Notes under the pieces: generated by a model
What the model saw: the letters and a program-made list of their open reading frames with translations, nothing else
What the model was told of the DNA's origin: nothing
Database searches by the model: none
Position numbers and translations under genes: made by a program
Shown here: positions 1-6,830 of the stretch, piece after piece
How positions within the stretch are numbered: the first letter of the stretch is position 1
Layout of the letters: each line of letters opens with the position of its first letter
Source: Fidelibacterota bacterium
GTDB taxonomy: Bacteria; Marinisomatota; Marinisomatia; Marinisomatales; UBA1611
Direction of reading: 5' to 3'
Length of the DNA stretch: 6,830 nucleotides
NCBI GenBank assembly: GCA_002694025.1
Contig: NZKX01000105.1
Span: forward strand, 1-6,830

Positions 1-942
1 ATTTTAATTGATGGGAAATTAAATGATATAGGCTGGTCAAAAACTGAATGGACTGAATCTTTTGTTGATATAGAAGGTAGTCTGAAACCAGATCCATACC
101 TAGATACCAAAGCAAAAATGACATGGGATGACAATTATTTTTATTTCTGTGCATATATGGAAGATCCTCACGTCTGGGCTACAATTACTGCGAGAGATGC
201 GGTAATATTTAAAGATAATGATTTTGAAATATTTTTAGATCCAGATGGGGATACTCATAATTACTATGAATTAGAGGTAAATGCATTTGGTACGGAGTGG
301 GATCTTCTTCTTTTAAAACCATATCACGATGCTGATAAGGTAGTAATTGATTCATGGGACATCCCGGGTCTTCTCACAAAAGTGCATGTTGATGGAACCA
401 TTAACAATCCATCTGATAGGGATAAAGGATGGAGCATTGAAATTGCTATTCCATGGAAAGCTTTTATAAGCAATTTTCGATCAAATAATCCCCCAAAGGA
501 TGGAGATCAATGGAAAGTTAATTTTTCTAGAGTGCACTGGGATACAGAAATAAAAGATGGTAAATATTTGAAGACAGATACCCCCGAGTTTAATTGGGTT
601 TGGTCCCCACAAGGTTTGATTTATATGCATATGCCACAGTTCTGGGGATTAGTTCAATTTTCTAATAAAGCTCCTGGTAAAGAAAAAGTTAGTTTTGTAG
701 AGAGCGAAATTGACCGAGTAAAATGGTCTTTAAGGCAAGTTTATTATCGAGAACGGAATTATTTTTTTAGAAATAATCGATACACAGCATCTCTTAAAGC
801 ACTTAATCTCATGGAAAAACCGGTTGAGGGGGTGCCCTGGCCTCCTGAGATTGTTCTTACTCCTTCTGGTTGGGAAGCATCACTAATATGGAATTCAAAC
901 TTGGTCATTATTAGAAAAGATGGTAAGGTTTGGGTTAAATAA
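1..942 (+). CDS. CBM9-like carbohydrate-binding protein, 5'-truncated by window edge
   Basis: The frame is open from the first base, so 313 residues are visible and the true start lies upstream; the Met at position 118 is internal because the family's opening motif (IDGKLND..W) lies before it. Visible residues 3 to about 220 match the CBM9-like beta-sandwich family found in secreted bacterial proteins: IDGKLND at 3-9, MTWDDNYFYF from residue 40, then a DNDFEIFLDPDGDTHNYYE block, WSIEIAIPW, VNFSRVHW and NWVWSPQG. Members bind sugars or polysaccharide outside the cytoplasm; catalysis is not expected. Residues about 236-313 form a separate tail (see findings) ending in KDGKVWVK, which I recall as a usual end for this family. 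Probably only a signal peptide and a few tens of residues are missing. It lies 199 bases upstream of the symporter in the same direction, so co-regulation is possible but not shown. Family call is firm; ligand is unknown. Confidence 0.87.
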   Translation: MLIDGKLNDIGWSKTEWTESFVDIEGSLKPDPYLDTKAKMTWDDNYFYFCAYMEDPHVWATITARDAVIFKDNDFEIFLDPDGDTHNYYELEVNAFGTEWDLLLLKPYHDADKVVIDSWDIPGLLTKVHVDGTINNPSDRDKGWSIEIAIPWKAFISNFRSNNPPKDGDQWKVNFSRVHWDTEIKDGKYLKTDTPEFNWVWSPQGLIYMHMPQFWGLVQFSNKAPGKEKVSFVESEIDRVKWSLRQVYYRERNYFFRNNRYTASLKALNLMEKPVEGVPWPPEIVLTPSGWEASLIWNSNLVIIRKDGKVWVK

Positions 943-978
943 AAATCTAGATTCCAAATTCTAGCTATCTTAGATTTT
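942..978 (+). terminator. Weak inverted repeat just after the CBM9-like gene
   Basis: An 8-base perfect inverted repeat, AAAATCTA at 942-949 and TAGATTTT at 971-978, begins at the last base of the stop codon and encloses a 21-base loop. The stem is almost all A-T, the loop is long, and the T run is part of the stem instead of following it, so it would be a poor rho-independent terminator. It might stabilise an mRNA 3' end, or be chance in AT-rich DNA. Confidence 0.22.
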
Positions 979-1141
979 CTACAAATGTTTCGTACAACTA
1001 ATGGAGCAATGTTGGCATTAAATAATGGAAGAAGGACGGTTGCTATTAATGATTAGTACAAGTTTCCTCCTATATCTCCACACTCTCATTTTTTACATAA
1101 TATTTACCATCAGTTAACTTAATAGATAAGATTATTACCAA

Positions 1142-3217
1142 ATGATTTTCGTTGATTGGATCATTGTATTTATTGTTTTAGCTGGAATGATTTTTTCAGT
1201 AAATCTCTCCAAGGGGTTAATGAAGAGTGTTACTGATTTTCTTTCAGCAGGTAGAACGGCAGGTAGATACCTCATAGCCGTATCAAGCGGGATAGCTGGT
1301 CTAGGAGCTATTTCGGTAGTGATGTTTTTGGAAATGGGATACGTAGCAGGGTTTAGCTTAGCATGGTGGGGATTAAGTCAAGGAATTATTATCTTGATGC
1401 TAACTATGTCTGGTTGGGTTATCTATCGCTTCCGATCCACAAGGTGTTTAACCCTTGCCCAATTCTTCGAAAAAAGATATAGTCGAAAATTTAGGATATT
1501 TACAGGTATTGTAGCTTTTACTGCAGGAATAATTAATTTTGGAATATTCCCTGCTGTTGGGGCTCAATTTTTTATTAGTTATTGTGGGTTTCCAGATTCT
1601 TTTCTTGGGATTCCCGTTTACCCGCTCATGATGATTGTCTTACTAGGTATCTCTCTTTATTTTGTTTATACAGGAGGCCAAATAGCAGTCATTATTGCTG
1701 ATTTTTTTCAAGGTGTTTTTGCAACAGTTGTCTTAGTTGTTGTAGCCCTATACTTGTTTTTTAACATCAGCTGGGATCAAGTTTCTGAATCACTTGAACA
1801 AACACCCGTAAAACTTGCAAATGAAGAGATAGAGGCACTGAAAGAAGATGAGTCATTTTTAATCCTTTCAGATTTAGATCAACAAGTTAAGAAAGATGAA
1901 ATCAGAGAAAAATATGAAAATTCATCAAGAATCAATCCTTTTAGGACAAGCCATGTGGAAGATTTTAACTTTTGGTATTTTTTAATTGGAATTATTGGGA
2001 TATTGTACGGAAGTATGAGTTGGCAAGGTAGTCAGGCATACAACTCCTCAGCGAAAAGTGCTCATGAAGCTAAAATGGGTTCTGTGTTAGCAGGGTTTAG
2101 AGGGCTCCCTCAAGGGCTTTTCTTCCTTCTAGTTCCCGTTTTACTTTATGTTTACATGAATCACCCAGATTTTACCCATATTGCAAGTGCGGTAAATTTA
2201 TCTTTAGAACAGTTAAGTACCGATACACTAAAATCACAGATGCGGGGGCCATATATTTTATCTGTTGTTTTACCAAATGGCCTATTAGGTGCATTTGCTG
2301 CACTCATGCTAGCAGCGTTCGTAAGTACTCATGACACTTACTTACATTCTTGGGCCACAATCCTTGTTCAAGATGTCGTGATGCCTTTTCGTTCTAAACC
2401 TTTTGATAAAAAAACTCATCTCAAAGTACTTAGAATTTCAATTTTTGGCGTTGCTGTTTTTATTTTTTTCTTCAGTCTTCTATTTCAGCAGAATCAAAAA
2501 ATTGCTCTGTTTTTTGCTATTACCGCTGCCATATTTGCTGGTGGATCAGGTGCTGTTATCATTGGAGGGCTTTATTGGAAAAGAGGGACTACCACTGCTG
2601 CCTGGACTGCTATGATTGTTGGTGCCTTCATAAGTGTTGGTGGCGTGTTAGTAAAGCAAATATCTTCTGAATGGTTATTAGATACAAACTCTATGGCACA
2701 ACTAAAGCAGGCCTTAACATTTATTAGAAATATAAATGGGCAAGAGTATTGGGCAATAAGCATGGGAATGTCCGCTGTTTCATACATTGCAGTGTCATTG
2801 CTCGGTAAACCTATCTCATTTAACATGGACAAGCTATTAAATCGCGGGGAATATGAGATTGAGGGAGAGTCAAAGATAGTCAATCAGGACACCCAAATTG
2901 GATGGAAAATTTTTCTCATGGGAAAAGAGTTTACAAAAACTGATAAAATTATTTACCTTCTTAATTATGCATGGACTGGCTTTTGGACCATCATTTTTAT
3001 CATTGGGACTATATACAATCTTTCAAACGACGTAAGCAATGAATCTTGGATGACTTTTTGGAAAAACTATTTGTATTTACACATAGTGGTTTCATTATTT
3101 ATTATTGTTTGGTTTACGTTAGGTGGTTTAAATGATTTAAAAGTAATGCTTACTAAATTGAAAACTGAACATAGAGACCATCAAGACGATGGTTGGGTAG
3201 CTAAGGAACAAAATTAA
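1142..3217 (+). CDS. Sodium:solute symporter (SSS family), probable sugar or glycoside importer
   Basis: This 691-residue inner-membrane protein would couple solute uptake to sodium entry. About 14-15 hydrophobic segments are visible, roughly at residues 3-20, 48-63, 72-95, 118-140, 160-178, 183-207, 276-294, 322-339, 378-395, 430-448, 452-476, 485-504, 536-554, 603-624 and 642-660. Family hallmarks include DFLSAGR (32-38), GIAGLGAISVV (50-60), QFFEKRYSRKFR (107-118), SWQGSQAYN (293-301) and LAAFVSTHDTYLHSW (390-404). Aligned by eye to vSGLT, A392, S395 and T396 fall at the Na2 sodium-site positions, so sodium coupling looks intact. Residues 209-275 form an unusually long charged loop, and 562-602 is a hydrophilic linker before two extra C-terminal helices. 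The start has no obvious Shine-Dalgarno sequence, but the first helix begins directly after it, as in relatives. Its stop codon overlaps the mannosidase start, which suggests a mannose-containing substrate; substrate identity is inferred from this context only. Confidence 0.92.
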   Translation: MIFVDWIIVFIVLAGMIFSVNLSKGLMKSVTDFLSAGRTAGRYLIAVSSGIAGLGAISVVMFLEMGYVAGFSLAWWGLSQGIIILMLTMSGWVIYRFRSTRCLTLAQFFEKRYSRKFRIFTGIVAFTAGIINFGIFPAVGAQFFISYCGFPDSFLGIPVYPLMMIVLLGISLYFVYTGGQIAVIIADFFQGVFATVVLVVVALYLFFNISWDQVSESLEQTPVKLANEEIEALKEDESFLILSDLDQQVKKDEIREKYENSSRINPFRTSHVEDFNFWYFLIGIIGILYGSMSWQGSQAYNSSAKSAHEAKMGSVLAGFRGLPQGLFFLLVPVLLYVYMNHPDFTHIASAVNLSLEQLSTDTLKSQMRGPYILSVVLPNGLLGAFAALMLAAFVSTHDTYLHSWATILVQDVVMPFRSKPFDKKTHLKVLRISIFGVAVFIFFFSLLFQQNQKIALFFAITAAIFAGGSGAVIIGGLYWKRGTTTAAWTAMIVGAFISVGGVLVKQISSEWLLDTNSMAQLKQALTFIRNINGQEYWAISMGMSAVSYIAVSLLGKPISFNMDKLLNRGEYEIEGESKIVNQDTQIGWKIFLMGKEFTKTDKIIYLLNYAWTGFWTIIFIIGTIYNLSNDVSNESWMTFWKNYLYLHIVVSLFIIVWFTLGGLNDLKVMLTKLKTEHRDHQDDGWVAKEQN
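3203..3207 (+). promoter_or_regulatory. Shine-Dalgarno site of the mannosidase, inside the symporter 3' end
   Basis: AAGGA lies nine bases before the ATG at 3217, within the last codons of the symporter. It supports this start over later Met codons and fits coupled translation, because the upstream TAA and this ATG share one base (TAATG). Confidence 0.62.
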
Positions 3218-6200
3218 TGAATAAAAAAGAAATTGAAGTCGTTCTTCAAAGAATAGAAAACTGGTATGCTCGTTTACCGGAAATGATTGTTTATAATAAA
3301 CAAGATTTCAATGCTGAATATGGATGGTCAAAAGATCCAACTCCTTTTGAAAATAGGAGAGACTTAAAATACAAAAAAATTAAAACAGGTGATAGCTGGG
3401 GCAAAAAATGGGAAAGTGCTTGGTTTTATTTATATGGTGAAATCCCCAAGGATTGGTTAGGTAAACAAGTAGCTGCTGATTTAGATTTTTCTGGAGAAGG
3501 TTTAGTTTACGACTCTCAAGGAGTTGCAATCCAAGGTATAACAAATGGTTCGATTTGGGATCAAAATTTTGCAAGAACAAGAGTAACTGTCATTAATGAG
3601 TGTAGAGGTGGTGAGAAAATTGAATTGTGGGTTGAAGCTGCTGCAAATTCACTTTTTGGTGTTTTTACGGACCCTGATCCCGAAGAGCAAAGTCCAAAGC
3701 GTTATGGATGGTTTGATGCGAAAGTAGAAAAAATTCAGTATGGGTTATTTGATAAAGAGATATGGCATTTATATTTAGATACCAGAATTTTGTTGGGACT
3801 AGTAAAACACTTGGATAAAAAGTCTGTACGAAGAGCCAGAATAATAAAATCTTTGAATAATTGCATAAATGCGTTTGCTGAAAATCGAAATAATTCAAAA
3901 TTATCAAGAGAGTGCTTAAAAGTTGAGCTACAGAAATCAGCATCTGCCTCTGACCTGAAGGTGTCCGCCATCGGGCATGCTCATATTGATACGGGTTGGT
4001 TATGGCCTGTTAGAGAAACAGTAAGAAAAACAGCTAGAACATTTTCTACCCAACTCAAAATAATAGATGAATACCCGCAATATATTTTTGGAGCTTCTCA
4101 GCCTCAACACTATCAATTTATGAAGGATTTATATCCAGAGCTTTATGAAAGAATCAAATCTGCAATAGCCAAAGGTAATTGGGAGTGTCAAGGTGGGATG
4201 TGGGTAGAAGCAGATTGTAATTTAATTAGCGGCGAATCGATGGTTCGACAATTAATTCACGGAAAGAATTTTTTCAAAGATGAATTTGGTGTTGATGTTG
4301 ACAATTTATGGCTTCCTGATGTTTTTGGTTATTCAGCAGCTCTTCCTCAAATACTAAAGAAATCAGGGGTCAATTATTTTTTGACCCAGAAATTATCCTG
4401 GAGCCAATTTAATGAGTTCCCTCATCAAACTTTTCATTGGAGGGGAATTGATGGAACCGAAATTTTGACCCATTTTCCGCCAGAAAACACTTACAACAGT
4501 GAACTAGATACCCAGTTTCTATTACCTGCGCAAACAGGTTTTAAAGAGAAAGATAAACTTGATGAATTTATTTCGCTATTTGGGGTTGGTGATGGTGGTG
4601 GTGGTCCAAAGCCAGAAAATATAGAGCTAGGTACGAGAATGAGCAACCTTGAAAATTCGCCTAGAGTAAGCTTTGATACTGCTAAAAACTTTTTTCATAG
4701 ACTTGAAAATGAAAAGCATTGTTTAGATACCTGGGTTGGAGAACTATACCTTGAGCTTCATAGAGGAACACTTACAACTCATGGGCTTGTAAAAAAGCAA
4801 AACCGAAAGCTAGAGTGGAAATTACGAGCAGTTGAAATGTTGTGGTCTTGCATAGATTTAGATAAGTATCCAGCAAAAGAGCTCGATGCATTGTGGAAGA
4901 AACTACTAATTAATCAGTTTCATGATATCATACCAGGATCTAGCATAAATCTTGTATACCAGACTACGCACAAAGAGTATGAGGAAATTCACAAAGGTTG
5001 TGATGATTTAATTGATCAGTCTGCTAAAATTCTTTTTCAGGAAGACTCAAACGCCTTTGTGCTAATAAATACCTTATCTTACACATGGGAGGGAATGGTA
5101 GCGTTGCCAAAATCTTTTCATGGATATGAAATTTTGAATGAAAATGGTGAGAGTCTCAAAATTCAAACGGTTGGAGAAAAAGAGGAAGTATTTGTTTCTC
5201 TTCTTCCACTTTCCTGCTCTACTTTTAAAAAAGGAAAACAAAGTAATCATGAAAGATCAACATTTGGGGATCTTGTGATTGAAAATGAATTGATTCGATA
5301 CGAGTTTAGTGATAAAGGAGAAATGATTTCTGCATTTGACAAAGAAGTAGGAAAAGAAGTGCTGAATGGTGTTGGAAATGTTCTGTCCCTTTATGAAGAC
5401 CGTCCAAATAATTGGGATGCATGGGACATCGATTTCTTTTACCGAGATGCGCTGCTTGAAACAGCAGTAGCTTCTTCAAAATCCAAAGGGTGCAACGGCA
5501 CTTTGTCAAAGCAAATAGAATTCAAATTCACGATAGGAAATTCTAAGATATTTCAAAAAATAGTTCTTCAACCAAAATCAAAGCGCATTGATTTTCAAAC
5601 CGAAGTGAATTGGAGGGAGAAACATAAAATGCTGCGTGTACATTTCCCTGTAAATGTCATGTCAGAGCAGGCTACCTTTGATATTCAATACGGTTATGTA
5701 AAACGTAACTCACATAGGAATACCAGTTGGGACAAGGCAAAGTTTGAAGTTGTAGGTCATAAATACGCTGACCTATCGGATCATGACTATGGTGTTGCTC
5801 TTTTAAATGATTGTAAATATGGTTACATGGTACATGATAATCTTTTGGATTTGAATTTGCTGCGCTCACCAAGTAATCCAGACCCAGATGCAGATATGGG
5901 TAAACATGAATTTACTTTTAGCTTGTTACCTCATAAACATGATCTCATTCGATCAAATACCATTGCTGAATCGACGTGTCTTAATCAAAAACCTGTGATG
6001 TTAGAGGGTGTATTTTCAATGCTTGAAATACCAATTAAATTATCTGGTAAGGGTTTGGAATTAACCGTTCTTAAAAAGGCAGAAAAAGAAAAGTGCTGGA
6101 TAGTAAGGATCGTTGAAACACATGGAAGAAATTCGAAAGGGGCATTGCATTTTAATGGAAGTGTTAATAAATGTAATCTTATTGAATGGGAAAACCTTGA

Positions 6201-6282
6201 TGAACTAGAGGATGTTAATGGTGATTTTTTAATAGAGCTTTCGCCATTTGAAATAAGGACGTATAAAATAATTTTTTCCTAA
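3217..6282 (+). CDS. Cytoplasmic alpha-mannosidase, glycoside hydrolase family 38
   Basis: A complete 1021-residue GH38 retaining alpha-mannosidase (EC 3.2.1.24 type), the usual length for the large bacterial and cytosolic/vacuolar group. Order of parts: N-terminal beta-sandwich and linker (about 1-245), zinc-dependent catalytic domain (about 249-505), helical middle domain (about 506-600) and C-terminal beta-sandwiches (about 683-1021). The motif GHAHIDTGWLWP (253-264) supplies zinc ligands H256 and D258; D368 in WLPDVFGY is the expected nucleophile and third ligand; H569 in FHDIIPGS is the fourth. GDGGGGP (458-464), ELYLELHRGTLTTHG (509-523), NRKLE (529-533) and EDRPNNWDAWDID (727-739) are further family signatures. 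No catalytic residue appears lost and no frameshift is visible. There is no signal peptide, so it should act in the cytoplasm on imported mannosides. The start is fixed by AAGGA at 3203-3207 and a one-base overlap with the symporter. Linkage preference (alpha-1,2, 1,3 or 1,6) cannot be read from the sequence; mannosylglycerate-type substrates also remain possible. Confidence 0.97.
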   Translation: MNKKEIEVVLQRIENWYARLPEMIVYNKQDFNAEYGWSKDPTPFENRRDLKYKKIKTGDSWGKKWESAWFYLYGEIPKDWLGKQVAADLDFSGEGLVYDSQGVAIQGITNGSIWDQNFARTRVTVINECRGGEKIELWVEAAANSLFGVFTDPDPEEQSPKRYGWFDAKVEKIQYGLFDKEIWHLYLDTRILLGLVKHLDKKSVRRARIIKSLNNCINAFAENRNNSKLSRECLKVELQKSASASDLKVSAIGHAHIDTGWLWPVRETVRKTARTFSTQLKIIDEYPQYIFGASQPQHYQFMKDLYPELYERIKSAIAKGNWECQGGMWVEADCNLISGESMVRQLIHGKNFFKDEFGVDVDNLWLPDVFGYSAALPQILKKSGVNYFLTQKLSWSQFNEFPHQTFHWRGIDGTEILTHFPPENTYNSELDTQFLLPAQTGFKEKDKLDEFISLFGVGDGGGGPKPENIELGTRMSNLENSPRVSFDTAKNFFHRLENEKHCLDTWVGELYLELHRGTLTTHGLVKKQNRKLEWKLRAVEMLWSCIDLDKYPAKELDALWKKLLINQFHDIIPGSSINLVYQTTHKEYEEIHKGCDDLIDQSAKILFQEDSNAFVLINTLSYTWEGMVALPKSFHGYEILNENGESLKIQTVGEKEEVFVSLLPLSCSTFKKGKQSNHERSTFGDLVIENELIRYEFSDKGEMISAFDKEVGKEVLNGVGNVLSLYEDRPNNWDAWDIDFFYRDALLETAVASSKSKGCNGTLSKQIEFKFTIGNSKIFQKIVLQPKSKRIDFQTEVNWREKHKMLRVHFPVNVMSEQATFDIQYGYVKRNSHRNTSWDKAKFEVVGHKYADLSDHDYGVALLNDCKYGYMVHDNLLDLNLLRSPSNPDPDADMGKHEFTFSLLPHKHDLIRSNTIAESTCLNQKPVMLEGVFSMLEIPIKLSGKGLELTVLKKAEKEKCWIVRIVETHGRNSKGALHFNGSVNKCNLIEWENLDELEDVNGDFLIELSPFEIRTYKIIFS

Positions 6283-6367
6283 TTTTTATGGGATCTGCCA
6301 TCTTGTTGAAAATCTAAAGATTTGGGTTTGTTGAATTTCAATAGCCACCTTACCTTAAAGAATGTTA

Positions 6368-6395
6368 TTGTAATCATTTATTATATTTTTATAAC
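6368..6395 (+). promoter_or_regulatory. Promoter-like sequence before the lysine-rich protein gene
   Basis: TTGTAA (6368-6373; 4 of 6 matches to the sigma-70 -35 box) and TATAAC (6390-6395; 5 of 6 to the -10 box) are separated by 16 bases in the gap after the mannosidase. The implied transcript would start only about 12 bases before the ATG at 6414, which is short. Overlapping alternatives for the -10 box, TATTAT at 6379-6384 and TATATT at 6382-6387, would give a more usual leader but lack a good -35 box. In AT-rich DNA such matches arise easily. Confidence 0.33.
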
Positions 6396-6401
6396 AAATA
6401 C

Positions 6402-6407
6402 AAGGAG
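6402..6407 (+). promoter_or_regulatory. Strong Shine-Dalgarno site of the lysine-rich protein gene
   Basis: AAGGAG lies six bases before the ATG at 6414. It is the best ribosome-binding site in the window and the main reason for accepting the downstream open frame as a real gene. It also argues that the host uses Shine-Dalgarno initiation, unlike most Bacteroidota. Confidence 0.72.
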
Positions 6408-6413
6408 CTTTTT

Positions 6414-6830
6414 ATGATTCGAATCCTCTTCTACTTAGTTATTTCCTTTTCAATATTGATAGGTTCTGATCTTACAGCCATAAAAAATGGTGGAATATCA
6501 ACCAGAGAGCAAGTTCCAACTTTTACAAGTAAAAAACCTAATATTCCTCAAAACAATAAATTTTCAAATTCTGAAAATAAAGAAAAGTCTCTAGCCGCAA
6601 AAGAAAAAGCTTTTGAATTAAAGAAAAATATGGACACCAAATTAAATATCGCAAAAAAATTGGTTTCTGCAAAAAATAAGAAAAAAGATCGTCAAATATC
6701 ATCGAGTAGATCTTTGAATAACTCTAATTTTGATCCGAATAGTCTTCATCTAAAAATGAAAAAAAAGACTCCTGAAAATATTCAATCCGTAGAATCAATT
6801 CAAAAGAGAAATATTTTAAACACCGCAACG
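6414..6830 (+). CDS. Unrecognised lysine-rich, probably exported protein, 3'-truncated by window edge
   Basis: From the ATG at 6414 the frame stays open for 139 codons to the window end, so the C-terminus is missing. I do not recognise a family. Residues 1-22 look like a signal peptide or membrane anchor: R3, a hydrophobic stretch at 4-17 (ILFYLVISFSILIG), then SDLTA with a possible but non-ideal cleavage after A22; no lipobox cysteine is present. The rest is strongly hydrophilic: 22 lysines and 16 asparagines among the visible residues and no cysteine. Residues 54-92 are rich in K, E and A and could form a charged helix; residues 95-139 are rich in Ser, Asn and Lys and look disordered. The strong AAGGAG site and signal-like N-terminus support a real gene. 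It starts 131 bases after the mannosidase stop with its own promoter-like sequence, so it probably lies outside the symporter-mannosidase operon. Function is unknown. Confidence 0.75.
   Translation, partial: MIRILFYLVISFSILIGSDLTAIKNGGISTREQVPTFTSKKPNIPQNNKFSNSENKEKSLAAKEKAFELKKNMDTKLNIAKKLVSAKNKKKDRQISSSRSLNNSNFDPNSLHLKMKKKTPENIQSVESIQKRNILNTAT

Noticed and set aside
1066..1071. CCTCCT, which reads as a strong Shine-Dalgarno sequence (AGGAGG) on the minus strand.
   Set aside because: The only start-like codon at the right distance is a TTG followed by one codon and then a stop, so it serves no gene.
1092..1132. Possible promoter ahead of the symporter: TTTACC (1103-1108) with TAAGAT (1127-1132), or TTTACA (1092-1097) with TAACTT (1115-1120).
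   Set aside because: The first pair would start transcription almost at the ATG at 1142, and the second has a -10 box with only three matches. Neither stands out from the AT-rich background.
2403..2883. Open frames on both strands inside the symporter gene (2403-2615 plus, 2572-2883 minus).
   Set aside because: They overlap a well-supported symporter coding frame and have no family resemblance or ribosome-binding site; the hydrophobic look of the plus-strand frame comes from the T-rich codons of the symporter helices.
4585..4605. GGT triplet run that looks like a microsatellite.
   Set aside because: It encodes the conserved GDGGGGP motif of the GH38 catalytic domain, so the repeat is explained by protein constraint.
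3380..5872. Several minus-strand open frames of 66-92 codons within the mannosidase gene.
   Set aside because: All lie opposite conserved GH38 coding sequence and show no recognisable domain; they are expected by chance in AT-rich coding DNA.
6310..6323. Small stem AAATC/GATTT after the mannosidase as a rho-independent terminator.
   Set aside because: It has five pairs with only one G-C pair and is followed by GGGTTTG instead of a T run, so it does not qualify as a terminator.

Overview
The window reads as a chromosomal carbohydrate-use locus from an AT-rich Gram-negative bacterium (roughly mid-30s percent G+C by eye). All recognised genes lie on the + strand. The closest family resemblance I can recall for the symporter and the CBM9-like protein is to the Planctomycetes-Verrucomicrobia-Lentisphaerae (PVC) group, with Bacteroidota as the main alternative. 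Two of the three visible gene starts carry a clear Shine-Dalgarno sequence (AAGGA before the mannosidase, AAGGAG before the last gene). Bacteroidota mostly lack such sites, so this favours a PVC-type host. The assignment is an inference, not a measurement.

Layout: (1) positions 1-942 hold the 3' part of a CBM9-like carbohydrate-binding protein whose start lies outside the window. (2) A 199-base gap contains a weak AT-rich inverted repeat and no convincing gene. (3) Positions 1142-3217 encode a 691-residue sodium:solute symporter (SSS family). (4) Positions 3217-6282 encode a complete 1021-residue GH38 alpha-mannosidase whose start codon overlaps the symporter stop by one base. (5) A 131-base gap contains a promoter-like AT-rich stretch. 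(6) Positions 6414-6830 hold the 5' part of an unrecognised, lysine- and asparagine-rich protein with an N-terminal signal-like segment; it runs off the window.

How the genes may work together: the symporter would import a sugar or small glycoside with sodium, and the mannosidase, which has no signal peptide and keeps its zinc and nucleophile residues, would cleave alpha-mannosidic bonds in the cytoplasm. The overlapping stop and start argue that the two proteins are made together. The CBM9-like protein could bind polysaccharide outside the cytoplasm, but its signal region is not visible and its link to the operon rests only on proximity and orientation. The last gene appears to be a separate transcription unit.

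I found no mobile element, CRISPR array, tRNA or rRNA. Nothing here amounts to a clearly new system. The points most worth a second look are the symporter-mannosidase coupling, a charged insertion in the symporter, the non-CBM tail of the first protein, and the uncharacterised lysine-rich secreted protein.
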